DNA of 64,000 nt, taken from assembly GCF_010183535.1 (NCBI RefSeq), contig NC_071328.1, positions 9,362,001 to 9,426,000 on the forward strand, in the 5' to 3' direction. The stretch is from Caenorhabditis remanei (taxonomy: Eukaryota > Nematoda > Chromadorea > Rhabditida > Rhabditidae). Positions 51,266-60,515 of this stretch are shown here, piece by piece; the stretch's first letter is position 1; the number at the start of each line of letters is the position of its first letter. A program made the position numbers and the translations under genes. Below the pieces are notes generated by a model. The model was not told where the DNA came from. It did not search any database and was given only the letters and a program-made list of their open reading frames with translations.

Positions 51266-54085
51266 ATGGTGAGTTGACATTTAAAAATTCCTACTTGAAG
51301 CCCATTCCGTTACAATCTCGTGACTCTATTCTGTCTTTCCTATTTTCAAATTGCCTTCTTCTTTTCTCGCACTGTATCCCTGCTTTATCAATTTCATCCA
51401 TCTCTTATCAATCATTAGTACTCACTGACCAGTAACTAGGCCAATAGCGAATTTTTCGAAAACTTTTTTCTTCTTCTCCCACCGATCAGTCAAATGATAA
51501 CAAATGGCGATGAGTCTGGTGAATGGCCTTGTTGGAAATAGAAGTGGTGAGATATGAATGGGGGAAGAAAGAAGGCGTAGAGAGGGGTTGGCAATTCATC
51601 AAGGACATCATTCGTTCTCTCGCTCTCCTCTCTTCTCGTTACCAGTAGAATAGGCACACTAGCATAAGGGATCGTCTCGAGATTTGGCCTACGCGAGGAG
51701 AGAAAGGAGACTTGGCAACGTGCCAAGTAATGCGGCTGCTGCTATGCGGAGGGGTCAATTGGCCTGATGTTGGCCACGAAGACTGCACAGTGTGCACTGC
51801 CCTCCTCGACTAGGATTGAGTTATGGGGAATGGAGAGGAGGAGAAGGAGGACCAATACGAAGGGATTAAATTATGAATGGGAGAAGAATGAGGGGAAAAG
51901 AAGGTGTTCGAGTAGAAGCTATTACCACGGAGACAGAGGATGGGGTTTTAAGACAAGGGTTTCAGACTCTGAGCTATTAGGTGTCATGAAAATGTCGCTC
52001 GTCAAAAAGCATCTAAAATATGAAACAAAGCATCTCGAAAAGCCTGAAAGCGCAGAGTCTTCTTGAGAGCTTTACTCCCCCAATTAGCTCTGGAAGTAGC
52101 CTATTTTCGAATTCCTATCTTTCCTTAATTATCTGATTAGACCTTTTCACGTTATTTTGTCCGCTTTCGTATGGTAATTGGGGGAGCACTGCGTGTCCCG
52201 AACCCATCTGCCCACCCATCTCTCCCTCCAGGCTCATTCGTGACAGATGGTCCAACCCTTTTGACGTTTTCCTATCTCTCTGCTTCCGAAAAATGATTAT
52301 TCCGAACGAAGTATTTGATTAACGGTTTTTACTCGGATACTATCTGAATTTGAAAATGCAGTTTTGATCTACTTAGGCGTACATCTTTCACAAGTTAGTA
52401 CCTGAGTATTTTCCGCGAAAACGAAGAAAATCTCGTATTACCAACTGTTTCCGGCACCAGATTTCCCTTTGAAACACCCGCCACCGTTCCTCTTTTTCTA
52501 TTTTCCGCCAGTCCTCACCCGCCTTTCCCTTTTCTCCTCCCGCCAATTATGCCTGTCTGTCCTTTTACCAATCAAATCAAATCTAGGTCATTCCACCATT
52601 TTCATGGTCTCTGTCTATTTGAGATTTATGAGTCAGTTACACGACTACTGAAGCTTCTATTTTAACCACAAGAGAATTATAATCAATCTTCATATTTTCA
52701 GCCATCGCTTCGGCGCTCTACATCCCGTTCTCGTAACGCTGCCTCGACTTCGTCAACTCCAAGCTCTTCCAAGAAAATGAGCAAAGCGAAGTCTCCATCG
52801 AAATCTTCTTCTTCAAGAAAACCTTCGAAGTCTCCAGGCCGTGGACGTCCAGCAGCTGCCAACAAGAAGACTCCACGTGTTGCTTCCAAATCAGCCACTC
52901 CAAGAACTGCTTCCAGAACTCCAAAGTCACCCACTTCGAGAGCTGCTTCGAGAACTCCAAGATCGCAACCGGTACGTTTCAAAAAGACTTCGTTTAGAGG
53001 ATTTGTGGGAGCTTTGAAGGGAAACGAGATAGTACGTGAATAGTGGAAAGGGATAAGAAAACGAGAAAGGTCAACCAAAACAACAACAAACTAGTAGAAG
53101 CCTTCGAGCCTGTGACCAACGAATTGCTAATTGAGCAGCTGCTCGTTGAGACCAGAGGCAGTTGGATGAAGGGAAGAGTTCCTCATTCTTCGCTTTCTTC
53201 TTGTTTTGTCACATTTCTCGCCATCTTGAATCCAGAATAACCTCAACATTCACTCTCTTGATCATTCAATAGAATTTTCAACTCTCATTACAACTGTTCA
53301 CTTTTCCAGGCTTCCGCCTCGCGGTCCCGTTCTCGTTCTCGCGCCCGCACAACCACTGCGAGTACCCCAACTTCATCGGCGGCCTCATCGTCTACTCCAA
53401 GATCGACATCGAGATCAAGATCTACAACTCATACACCAAGATCTGCTCCGCGTGTTGTGAAGACTGCCGAGGTTGCTGATGATGACGAAGCACCAAGTCC
53501 ACCAGTTCTCCGCCAGAGAACTCCAAGAAATTTGACTCAGGATCCACCAACTTCAGTGAGTTATTACAAACAACTCTTTGAGATTCAAGTGAGAATTCTT
53601 ATGTTTTTCAGGCTCAACGTTTGTCAAGACAAGGAGTTTCTCGAGTGTTCTCAACATCTCGTTCTCCAGCCAAGCCAAAGTCTGGATGTATGGACGAGCT
53701 GAAAGGAAACTGTCTCTACGTTAAACAGAAAGTTGGCAGCGTCCTCAATTTAATCTACCAGTTCTTCTACTGGCTCATCACTTCTCCATTCATCTCTCTC
53801 CGAGATACCTGGAGAGCAAATCGACCAAAGAATGACTACTTGGCAGCATCACTCTTCTTCGTCATCTGCCTGGGAACCACTGCACTCTTCCTTCTCATGT
53901 TCCCACACTTCGCATTGAGAATGTACAGATCTGCACAGAAGAACATCGTTGCTCCATTCAATTATTATCAACGTGAATTCGTCTTGAAAGTTTCGGATAT
54001 TTCCGAAAACGTCCACAAATGGTCATACGCTAAATGGAAGGCAATGACTGAGAAATGGAACAACAAGGCAACTCAAACTCCTTAA
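51266..54085 (+). CDS. SR/SP-rich protein with AT-hook and C-terminal membrane segment, possible nuclear-envelope chromatin tether
   Basis: Four exons. The ATG at 51266-51268 is the last codon of an exon (GAAATG/GTGAGT) and joins, after a 1.43-kb intron, to PSLRRSTSRSRNAAS (52702). That exon's upstream part is also open (NHQTRPNEPSGYPILEQLE), so the true start may be earlier. Exons 2 and 3 are Ser/Arg/Pro/Lys-rich, with SPSK and TPR repeats and an AT-hook core in SPGRGRPAAANKK. The last exon has two hydrophobic stretches (LIYQFFYWLITSPFISL and FFVICLGTTALFLLMFPHF) and a short tail ending NNKATQTP (stop 54083-54085). About 340 residues. A DNA-binding basic tail plus membrane anchor is the layout of inner-nuclear-membrane proteins such as LBR or the LEM proteins, but I see no LEM or Tudor domain. 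Family unrecognised. Confidence 0.75.
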
Positions 54086-54921
54086 ATAATTTAACAGCAC
54101 CATCAACATCTTCTCATCTATTTTGTATTTTTTTTTTCTAATTTTGTAATTTCCCGTTTCTTTTGTATCATGACGAGGTTTGTATTTCTGGCGCGTTTCA
54201 GTTGAAACTGTTTCGTAAACCCCCGTGAATCTAAATAGTTGGTATTGTTCTTTTTTCCATTTTAACTTATTTTACACCCATATCAGAATTTGAATTCAAT
54301 CTTTCAGAAGGTCTAGTTTTCAAAACAACTTCTGTCAGTTTCTATTCAAATTTCAATATATTTTCTCAGTTACTCTTCCTATATTTATCTCATCTAGATC
54401 CAGTCTAGGCAACTATTTAAAACGTCACAGCTTCAACTAACGAGCCTCCCACTAACTTCTTGATCATGCCTCCATCTTATCCATGTATCCTCCTGGGAGC
54501 TTATTATCCCATTTTCTTTCTTATTTTTCTTCTGTAATCCACCATCTACATTTCTCTTATTATTTATCTCTCTTCCTCTCTTCTCATCACAAAACCAATG
54601 CTCTTTTCAACCCGTATGACGTGCATTTCGCAAAATAATTTGGATATTCCTCTCACTATCACAATCAATTTTGATCTACACGTTTTCCTCATTTTCTCCC
54701 TCAAATCTTTCCTTATTCTGAGATAATCTTACTCTGATAATTCTATTCTCTCTTTCTCTCTATTAACTGATGACAATTCCTTGACGATAATGAATAAATT
54801 CAGATTCAAAAAAGAAACGCGTTCATTTTGCAAAATTCATAAGATCCGATTATGAAAATCCTGAGTTTGATTAGTGAATTCTAAGCTGAAAGAAACCATT
54901 AAGATGATCTAATCTCCTAAA
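54086..54921. other. Intergenic stretch, no feature seen
   Basis: About 840 bp of A/T- and C/T-rich sequence between two convergent genes. No exon or RNA gene is supported. Confidence 0.35.
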
Positions 54922-55880
54922 TCATCCTCCTACTTTCTCAAATTCCATAGGATTCGCCGTCTTTGGAAATACGATTTGGGCTGAAAATGGAGTGAGCGCA
55001 CGTACACGACCATCTGTAATCTCCATAATGAGACCATTATTCATACATTCTTGGAGTTCAGTCAGGTGAACATATGCACGACGGGCGGCCTGAAAGATTC
55101 GATTCAAAAATAAGAGAACACGGATACAGGGAGTACCTGAACTATAGCTTCATCAGATTTTCCATCGGCAAAAACGATCAAATCAAATCGTTCGACAGTT
55201 TGTTTTTCGTCTATGGCTTCGCTTAGCAGACTCGACAAATGTGCACAAAACGCTTTGACTCGACTGAAAGTGAATGATTTCATAGAATGCAACTCAGGTA
55301 TTTTTGGGCCAAGTTGCCCTCAAATTGGGCCATGTGGCGCTGAAAATGGGCATGGTGGCCCATTCCATGAGGGCCACATGGCCCATTTCGTGGGCAAAAT
55401 GCCCAGATTCGCTACAACGCGCGGCATCCCGCTCATTTTGCTCCTTCCCATTCAGCAATATAATTAACCAGATTACACATCTTTGTACTTTCTACTATTT
55501 ATTTGTCAAATTTAAACACAAAAAAAATAATAATTTCAGTAATTATGGGAAGTAATAGGGTAAAATAAACTAAAATTGTCAAACTATGAGATGGAGAATA
55601 GGAATACAGAAGAAGGAAATAATTTTTCGTGAAAACTACAAATATTCAAATTACAACAAAAAAAATTCAGTGAATGCAAAAAATTTAAAGATAGAAAACG
55701 GTGAAAGATAGAAAAAGGTGAGGAGCTGGATAGCGTAGTTGATGATGATTATTGTGTTGTTGAAATAATTTTTTGTTCAGCTGAAATTTCATGAAAATTG
55801 AAAAAAACAAATTAAAAAATACTGTCTTACCTGATGAGTCGTGTGTAGATTTTTTCATCTTCTGTTTGAATAAGTAGCAT
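54922..55880 (-). CDS. Small protein of 114 residues, unrecognised, with repeats in its first intron and upstream
   Basis: Three exons join in frame: 55831-55880 (MLLIQTEDEKIYTRLI), 55137-55263 (VKAFCAHLSSLLSEAIDEKQ onward) and 54922-55089 (AARRAYVHLTELQECMNNG onward, ending NPMEFEKVGG). Donors are GTAAGA and GTACTC; acceptors are CACTTTCAG and ATCTTTCAG. The summed length (345 nt) is a multiple of three. The protein is mostly helical and soluble with a compact beta tail; no known domain. The first exon sits between two opposite-facing copies of a GGGC-rich repeat, so its intron and its promoter side have both received insertions. An exon further upstream cannot be excluded. Confidence 0.55.
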
Positions 55881-56200
55881 AAAATTGAAAGACGAAAAAA
55901 TTGTAAAAGAAACGAAATAAATTAGAAAAATTGTGGCGAAAAATCAGAGTGTGCAGTAGAGCGCGATTTCTCAACTTGTGCCCACTCCGTGCCCATGCTG
56001 TGCCCATCCATCCTCACCAAGCGCCCAACCTGTGCCCACATCCACCAAGTATTTCCTATCTCTCAACCTGTGGCCCAACCTGTGCCCAACTAGTGCCCAC
56101 TGGGCCATGTGGCCCTTTTTGCGGGCACTGTGCCCTATTCACGGGCCACATGGCCCAATCGAAAGTTTCGTTGCCCCACCCTTGCCCAAAAATACCTGAG
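55293..56200. repeat. Inverted pair of GGGC/GGCCACATGG-rich repeats
   Basis: The outer ends are CTCAGGTATTTTTGGGC (55293-55309) and its exact reverse complement GCCCAAAAATACCTGAG (56184-56200), 17 bp. Both arms continue with related GGGCCATGTGGC and GGGCCACATGGCCCA units (left arm to about 55395, right arm to about 55970). The right arm has many spaced GGGCAC/GTGCCC units. Between them lies A/T-rich sequence with the first exon of the 114-aa gene. This is either one 0.9-kb element with long inverted ends or two separate insertions; no clear target duplication is seen. Confidence 0.7.
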
Positions 56201-56365
56201 AACGAGTTTTTAATCATGTGAATTCTTGAAATTTCAAATATTGAGAAAAACCTTCGGCATTTAAACTTTAGAAATATGTTCTCCGTTGTTACGGTACCAC
56301 AGTAAATCAACCTCTCGAAGGCATTTTCTGTCCGGTTTCAATCCCATAATATCCATGAAACTAAC

Positions 56366-56433
56366 CTCCGTGGAATCCGTCCGTACATGAATGAAGCGAG
56401 GAAACGAACAGTTTCCTGCACTTCGAGAAACAT
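56366..56433 (-). pseudogene. Orphan exon resembling the N-terminus of a BTG/TOB domain
   Basis: The minus strand from ATG 56433 reads MFLEVQETVRFLASFMYGRI then PRR and a good donor (GGAG/GTTAGT). This matches the BTG/TOB opening pattern (M-x-L-E-V-Q-x(4)-F-x(2)-S-x(2)-Y-x(3)-P-R-R). No downstream exon with the rest of the domain (HWYPE, GSGFR) is visible before the next gene. It may be a fragment left after a duplication and repeat insertion, or the first exon of a gene with distant exons. FOG-3 is the TOB protein known in C. elegans. Confidence 0.4.
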
Positions 56434-57016
56434 ATCAACTGCCGGCAGAATGATTTATCACGGAATTTCTCACTGTTTTACGGTGAACGGAGAAGTGAAA
56501 CGGAAATGAGACATTGATAGATCAGTGAGAGATTTGACGTGATGATACAAAAAAATTAAAATTTGAATTAAATTGAATTTTCGAAAGATGAAATCAAAAC
56601 TTCAGGAATGACTATGAACACGGTTATGTAAATTTCGGAAAAGTTTCATTGAGTGCCACGTTTCAATGTGGAAATGTATAGATTTTCTATAGATTTGAAG
56701 TTCCATTGTTCAACTTTGTTTCAGTTTACAATGTTAAGATTGTGTATGTCTTTGTTGAGTTCATTCTTCATTAATACGGTAATAATAATGTTTTTCTGTA
56801 CATTTCGTTTCTTTTTTCGTATTTAATTCATTTGAATATTCAACAACAAAGCCATTCCACACAGCAAATGGAATCATTAGAATACCACGATTGCCTCTTT
56901 TTTTCATTTTTCGAAAATGGCTCTTCTTTTTTTATACTCCGAATGTGGTTTTTTCTTGATCCGTATTACTGACGGGATTGAATGATTCATAAGTTTGCTT
57001 TGAGTTTTCAGATGTG
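56434..57016. other. Intergenic stretch between divergent genes
   Basis: About 580 bp, A/T-rich. It ends with GAGTTTTCAG, an acceptor just before the next gene's start. No other feature seen. Confidence 0.35.
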
Positions 57017-58042
57017 ATGATGGATTTACTCGTCTTTCATCTAGCTCACCGGCTATCAAAACACTCTACAATCTGCTGTTTAGCCCTTGTTTTTTACGAA
57101 TTCATTTTCCGTATTCTGTGTAGTAAAATAGAATCCGAATTTGTATTTTCTTCTCAATTTATATTAGCTATTTCAGTATGTGGATCTATCATAATGTGGA
57201 CGGTAGGTATCAGTGTTTTAATTTTAAATTTCGGAAGTTTCCAGCAGTTTCGAAAATGTGAACAAATTTCTCAGCAAAATGAGAAATTACTTCAATTACT
57301 ATCAGAATGGTCTCAGATAAATTCTGAAATTAAATCAAGGATCTATACTAATTTTTATCAAAATAAGGCGGAAGATGCAGATTTAGTTGACGAATCAGAC
57401 CTATTATCGGATTACAGACTACCTTACTTCTCGGATTCGGAATCAGAGTTTGAAGGTTTGTAGAAAAAACAGATGCATGATAAATAGCTTTTTAATTTTG
57501 GCTGTTCTAAATCCTCGTATTTAAGATGAGATGACTCAAAACATGTATTCTATGAGTCCCTCTGAAACTTCTTCATCTGAATACAATACTGATCCGGACA
57601 TCGACTTGGAGTGGGAACTTTGTTAGTTTTCTGCATTTCCAAAGCCACAAATTCCATTCTAAAATGCATTATTCCAGACAAAATCCGTCATGCACCTGTT
57701 GGCCCTGTTCCTCCGGATCAAATATATTTGACTTTCACATGTCAGAAAACCGATTTGTATGTGAAAGCAGTTGTAGATGAGGGTCACTCGATTGTTCATA
57801 TTCTCACTTATGAGAAGATTTCCAATGAACAATGGAAATGGACTGAAACAAAGTGTTCAACTTGTATTGACAAAGTTAGAAGAGTTCTAGCAGATGGAGA
57901 GTGTGTTGTTCCGTTTGCAATTGACATGGAGTCAAAAGAAAATTTTGAATTTGGAGACGTCAATAAAAGATTTTGGAGTTCTGAGATAGGATACGAAACG
58001 GAAGACGAGACGTGTTCGGTCATTGAGATGCCTCTGAAGTAG
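57017..58042 (+). CDS. Membrane protein with conserved CxxC C-terminal domain, unrecognised family (copy 1)
   Basis: Four exons. It starts MDLLVFHLAHRLSKHS (57017 or 57020), two hydrophobic segments (about residues 18-35 and 48-62), then a coil (QFRKCEQISQQNEKLLQLLS), an acidic stretch (FSDSESEFE), DIDLEWEL, and a globular domain. That domain begins APVGPVPPDQIYLTFTCQKT and includes VKAVVDEGHSIVHILTYEK, WKWTETKCSTCIDKVRRVLA and DGECVVPFAID. It ends CSVIEMPLK (stop 58040-58042). Introns fall at the same places as in the copy at 58.55 kb (before QFRK, after SEFE, after WEL with a split Tyr codon). No known domain is recognised. The layout suggests a membrane-anchored protein whose soluble domain faces the cytosol; this is inference. 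Confidence 0.72.
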
Positions 58043-58550
58043 AGTTTCAGTTATTGAAATACATTCCATAATTCATTCAAAATTGTAATATGTTTCGGAT
58101 TTTCTAATATATATTTTTCTTCAGTATCTTCTTTTTGTTTTTCTGATCAGGGTTGTTTATCTCTTGATGTGAGTCAATTCACAGTTCGAGTTAAATACTA
58201 GTTTAATTGATTGGCTGTCTATTAAACTGATATGGAAAGATACACTATTATCGTTTGAAAGCTTTGATGCCAGTTTCTTCCTAGAATTGTACTTTTTCGT
58301 CACAAATCAGTAATGGTTTAGTACAAAAGTGCTTACTAGATCAATAATTCGTTTTCCCAGAACTCCCACAGTGAGGGATATTGACTCTGCTGTCCCTATT
58401 TTCCCTGATTCCGTCTTAACATTGCAGAGCAAGACTGCGTCATTTACTATTCCCAGGGTCTTCTATCACTCTACCTTCATACATTCTCATTTGATTCAAT
58501 CGTCATCGTCTCGGAAGGTCTTACTCCATATTCTTCTCTTTCATCGATCG

Positions 58551-59688
58551 ATGTTGGCCTTTTTGTTTGAAATGGGCTGTTATCTCTGTATCGTTGCTTG
58601 TTTCATATGTGTCGGAGTTGTTGGATACGTGATTCTTGTAAGTCTATTGACATCATTTTACAGAAATTTAAGCTGAACTTTGTTATTTTTCAGCAACTCC
58701 AGAATATGAAGAAGATCTATATTCAAAACGAAAAGATTCTTCAACTGCTATCCGATCAACATACGTCACTTCCAGTGGAAAAAGTAGAGGAGAAAGAAGT
58801 GGATCCAGAAGAATCAAATTTTGAGTCAGCTGCTAATACTACAATGATTCAAATCCACGAACAAGGCCAACAATTTTCGGAATCAGAAGATGAATCGGAG
58901 AGATCTTCAGAATATCTGATTCCAGATTATGAGGATTCTGAGGATGAATCAGAGTGTAAGTTTCAATCAGACACAGTAATTGATTAAATAAAAGAAGCAC
59001 TTTTAGATAACTTCAAAAGAAACTCAAGTTTCTCATTGAACAATGGAGCTGGAACTGGATCATCTGGATACAATACTGAACATGAAATTGATTTGGACTG
59101 GGAATACTGTAAGTTTCTGAACTTGGTTCTAACTTTCTGGGAATTCTTTTAAATGATATGTGTATATTGAAATTAACGGCTTTCGTTTCAGTCAAAATAA
59201 TGAAAGCTCCACGCGGACCAGTCCCGCACGATCAAATTCTTCTCTGTTTCACTTGTAATATAACTGGATTTTATTTGAAAGCAGTTGTCGATAAGGACCA
59301 TACAGCAGTCTGGATTCTTAGTTACGAGAAGAATATTGTGGAAGAATGGGAATGGAGTGAAACCACTTGCTTGACTTGCATTGAGAAGGTTCGACGAGTT
59401 CTTGCTGACGGAGAATGTCCAACTCCATTTGCTATCGATTTAGAGAACAACGGTGAAGAAGAATTAACCATGGAACAGACTACTATTTGTCAAAAATCTG
59501 CTTCAGAAGTCGCAAAAACTGAACACGCAGATGTAGAAGACATCAAGTATCTTCCATCTGATGGAGAACAAGAAGACGTCATTGAGAAACCAATAGCAAC
59601 TTTCCCATTGTGGGATGACTTCGAATACAGCAGTCTTGATCATCTTGAGTATGATGATGAACCAATTATTTTTCTAGGAAACTATTAA
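58551..59688 (+). CDS. Membrane protein with conserved CxxC C-terminal domain, unrecognised family (copy 2)
   Basis: Tandem paralogue of the gene at 57.0 kb. I choose the start at 58551 (MLAFLFEMGCYLCIVACFIC) because it yields one clean membrane segment at the position matching copy 1; the open frame upstream uses GTG and has no paralogue match. Then come QLQNMKKIYIQNEKILQLLS, an acidic region with SESEDESERSSEY, EIDLDWEY, and the shared domain RGPVPHDQILLCFTC, LKAVVDKDHTAVWILSYEK, WEWSETTCLTCIEKVRRVLA and DGECPTPFAIDL. Beyond the domain it carries about 75 extra acidic residues ending PIIFLGNY (stop 59686-59688), which copy 1 lacks. Intron positions and phases agree with copy 1. Confidence 0.72.
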
Positions 59689-59896
59689 ATTTGCTGGAAA
59701 CTCTGTTCATTTTTTAAAAGTATTGTTTTGTGATTTTTATTTGTTTCTCAAAAACGAATCTTCGTTCTGTTCAAGACATTATTTCAAGTTATTTATTACT
59801 TCTACGAATTCCGCGATATTGCTTTATTTTAATGTTATTCGTTTTACTTTTTGTTTTTCTCTGTTTCTTGTTGCACAATTCGGTTTCAATTTAAAT

Positions 59897-59902
59897 AATA
59901 AA
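59897..59902 (+). promoter_or_regulatory. Polyadenylation signal of the copy 2 CxxC gene
   Basis: Exact AATAAA about 210 nt after the stop codon, in AATTTAAATAATAAAG. Confidence 0.45.
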
Positions 59903-59949
59903 GTTTCCATCGAAACTGTTTTGAATAAATGAGTGCCGAATCAAAACTT

Positions 59950-59995
59950 AAATTTAGGCTATAGCCGGCTACAACACTTGTTGTAGCCTAAATTT
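59950..59995. repeat. Two overlapping palindromes (alternative hairpins)
   Basis: AAATTTAGGCTA (59950-59961) pairs with TAGCCTAAATTT (59984-59995). Inside, GGCTACAACA (59967-59976) pairs with TGTTGTAGCC (59979-59988). The two stems share TAGCC and cannot form together. Both are perfect. Confidence 0.8.
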
Positions 59996-60515
59996 GTTGC
60001 AACACTCACATTATGAGAAAAGTTTCAGAAGAAAAAACAAAGGTTCATTAAACTAATTACATTTAATTGTTTTCTGATTGTGAGAGAAATGTGTATACAA
60101 TGCTGTTCTAGAATAGCTCTGTCTTCGAAGACATGTCTGCAGATAAATAACTTTACCCGAGATTACTGTAGATTTGTGCAAACACCGACACGCAAAAACA
60201 CGGCTCAAAATTTCTGTGAATTTCTCCTGTTTCGGTCGAATGATTTTCTATTTTTCCCCTATTTTTCATTCAATAATTATTGAAATATGTGAAAAAATTT
60301 GACCAATTAACAAAAATTTGTTCGATATATTGAGGAATAAAAAAAACCAGCAAAATTTTAGACCCTTTTCGGCTAGTCTCAAAAATTGTTTTCTCTACCT
60401 AATTCGCTGGTTTTTTCGTCATCCGCTTTCAAGTTTTTGAAAACTACGGCGCCATTTTTCACAAGGCTTTCACATAAAACCCGAAATCTTTTGTTAAGCA
60501 GTTCATGAACTTCAG
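59996..60515. other. Upstream region of the zinc-finger gene
   Basis: About 520 bp. It holds an 11-bp inverted repeat AAAAAACCAGC (60341-60351) and GCTGGTTTTTT (60406-60416), and ends in GAACTTCAG directly before the ATG at 60516, a likely trans-splice acceptor. No exon is supported. Confidence 0.45.

Noticed and set aside
48855..51435. Several plus-strand ORFs of 60-167 codons
   Set aside because: They consist of C/T-rich sequence giving Ser/Phe/Leu-rich translations, overlap each other in different frames, and have no shared splice logic or domain.
52698..53078. 126-codon minus-strand ORF
   Set aside because: It is antisense to the Ser/Arg/Pro-rich exon of the AT-hook gene; its leucine and acidic content mirrors those codons.
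58329..58550. Upstream extension of the second CxxC gene from a GTG
   Set aside because: No ATG, no match in the paralogue, and the ATG at 58551 aligns with the paralogue's membrane segment.
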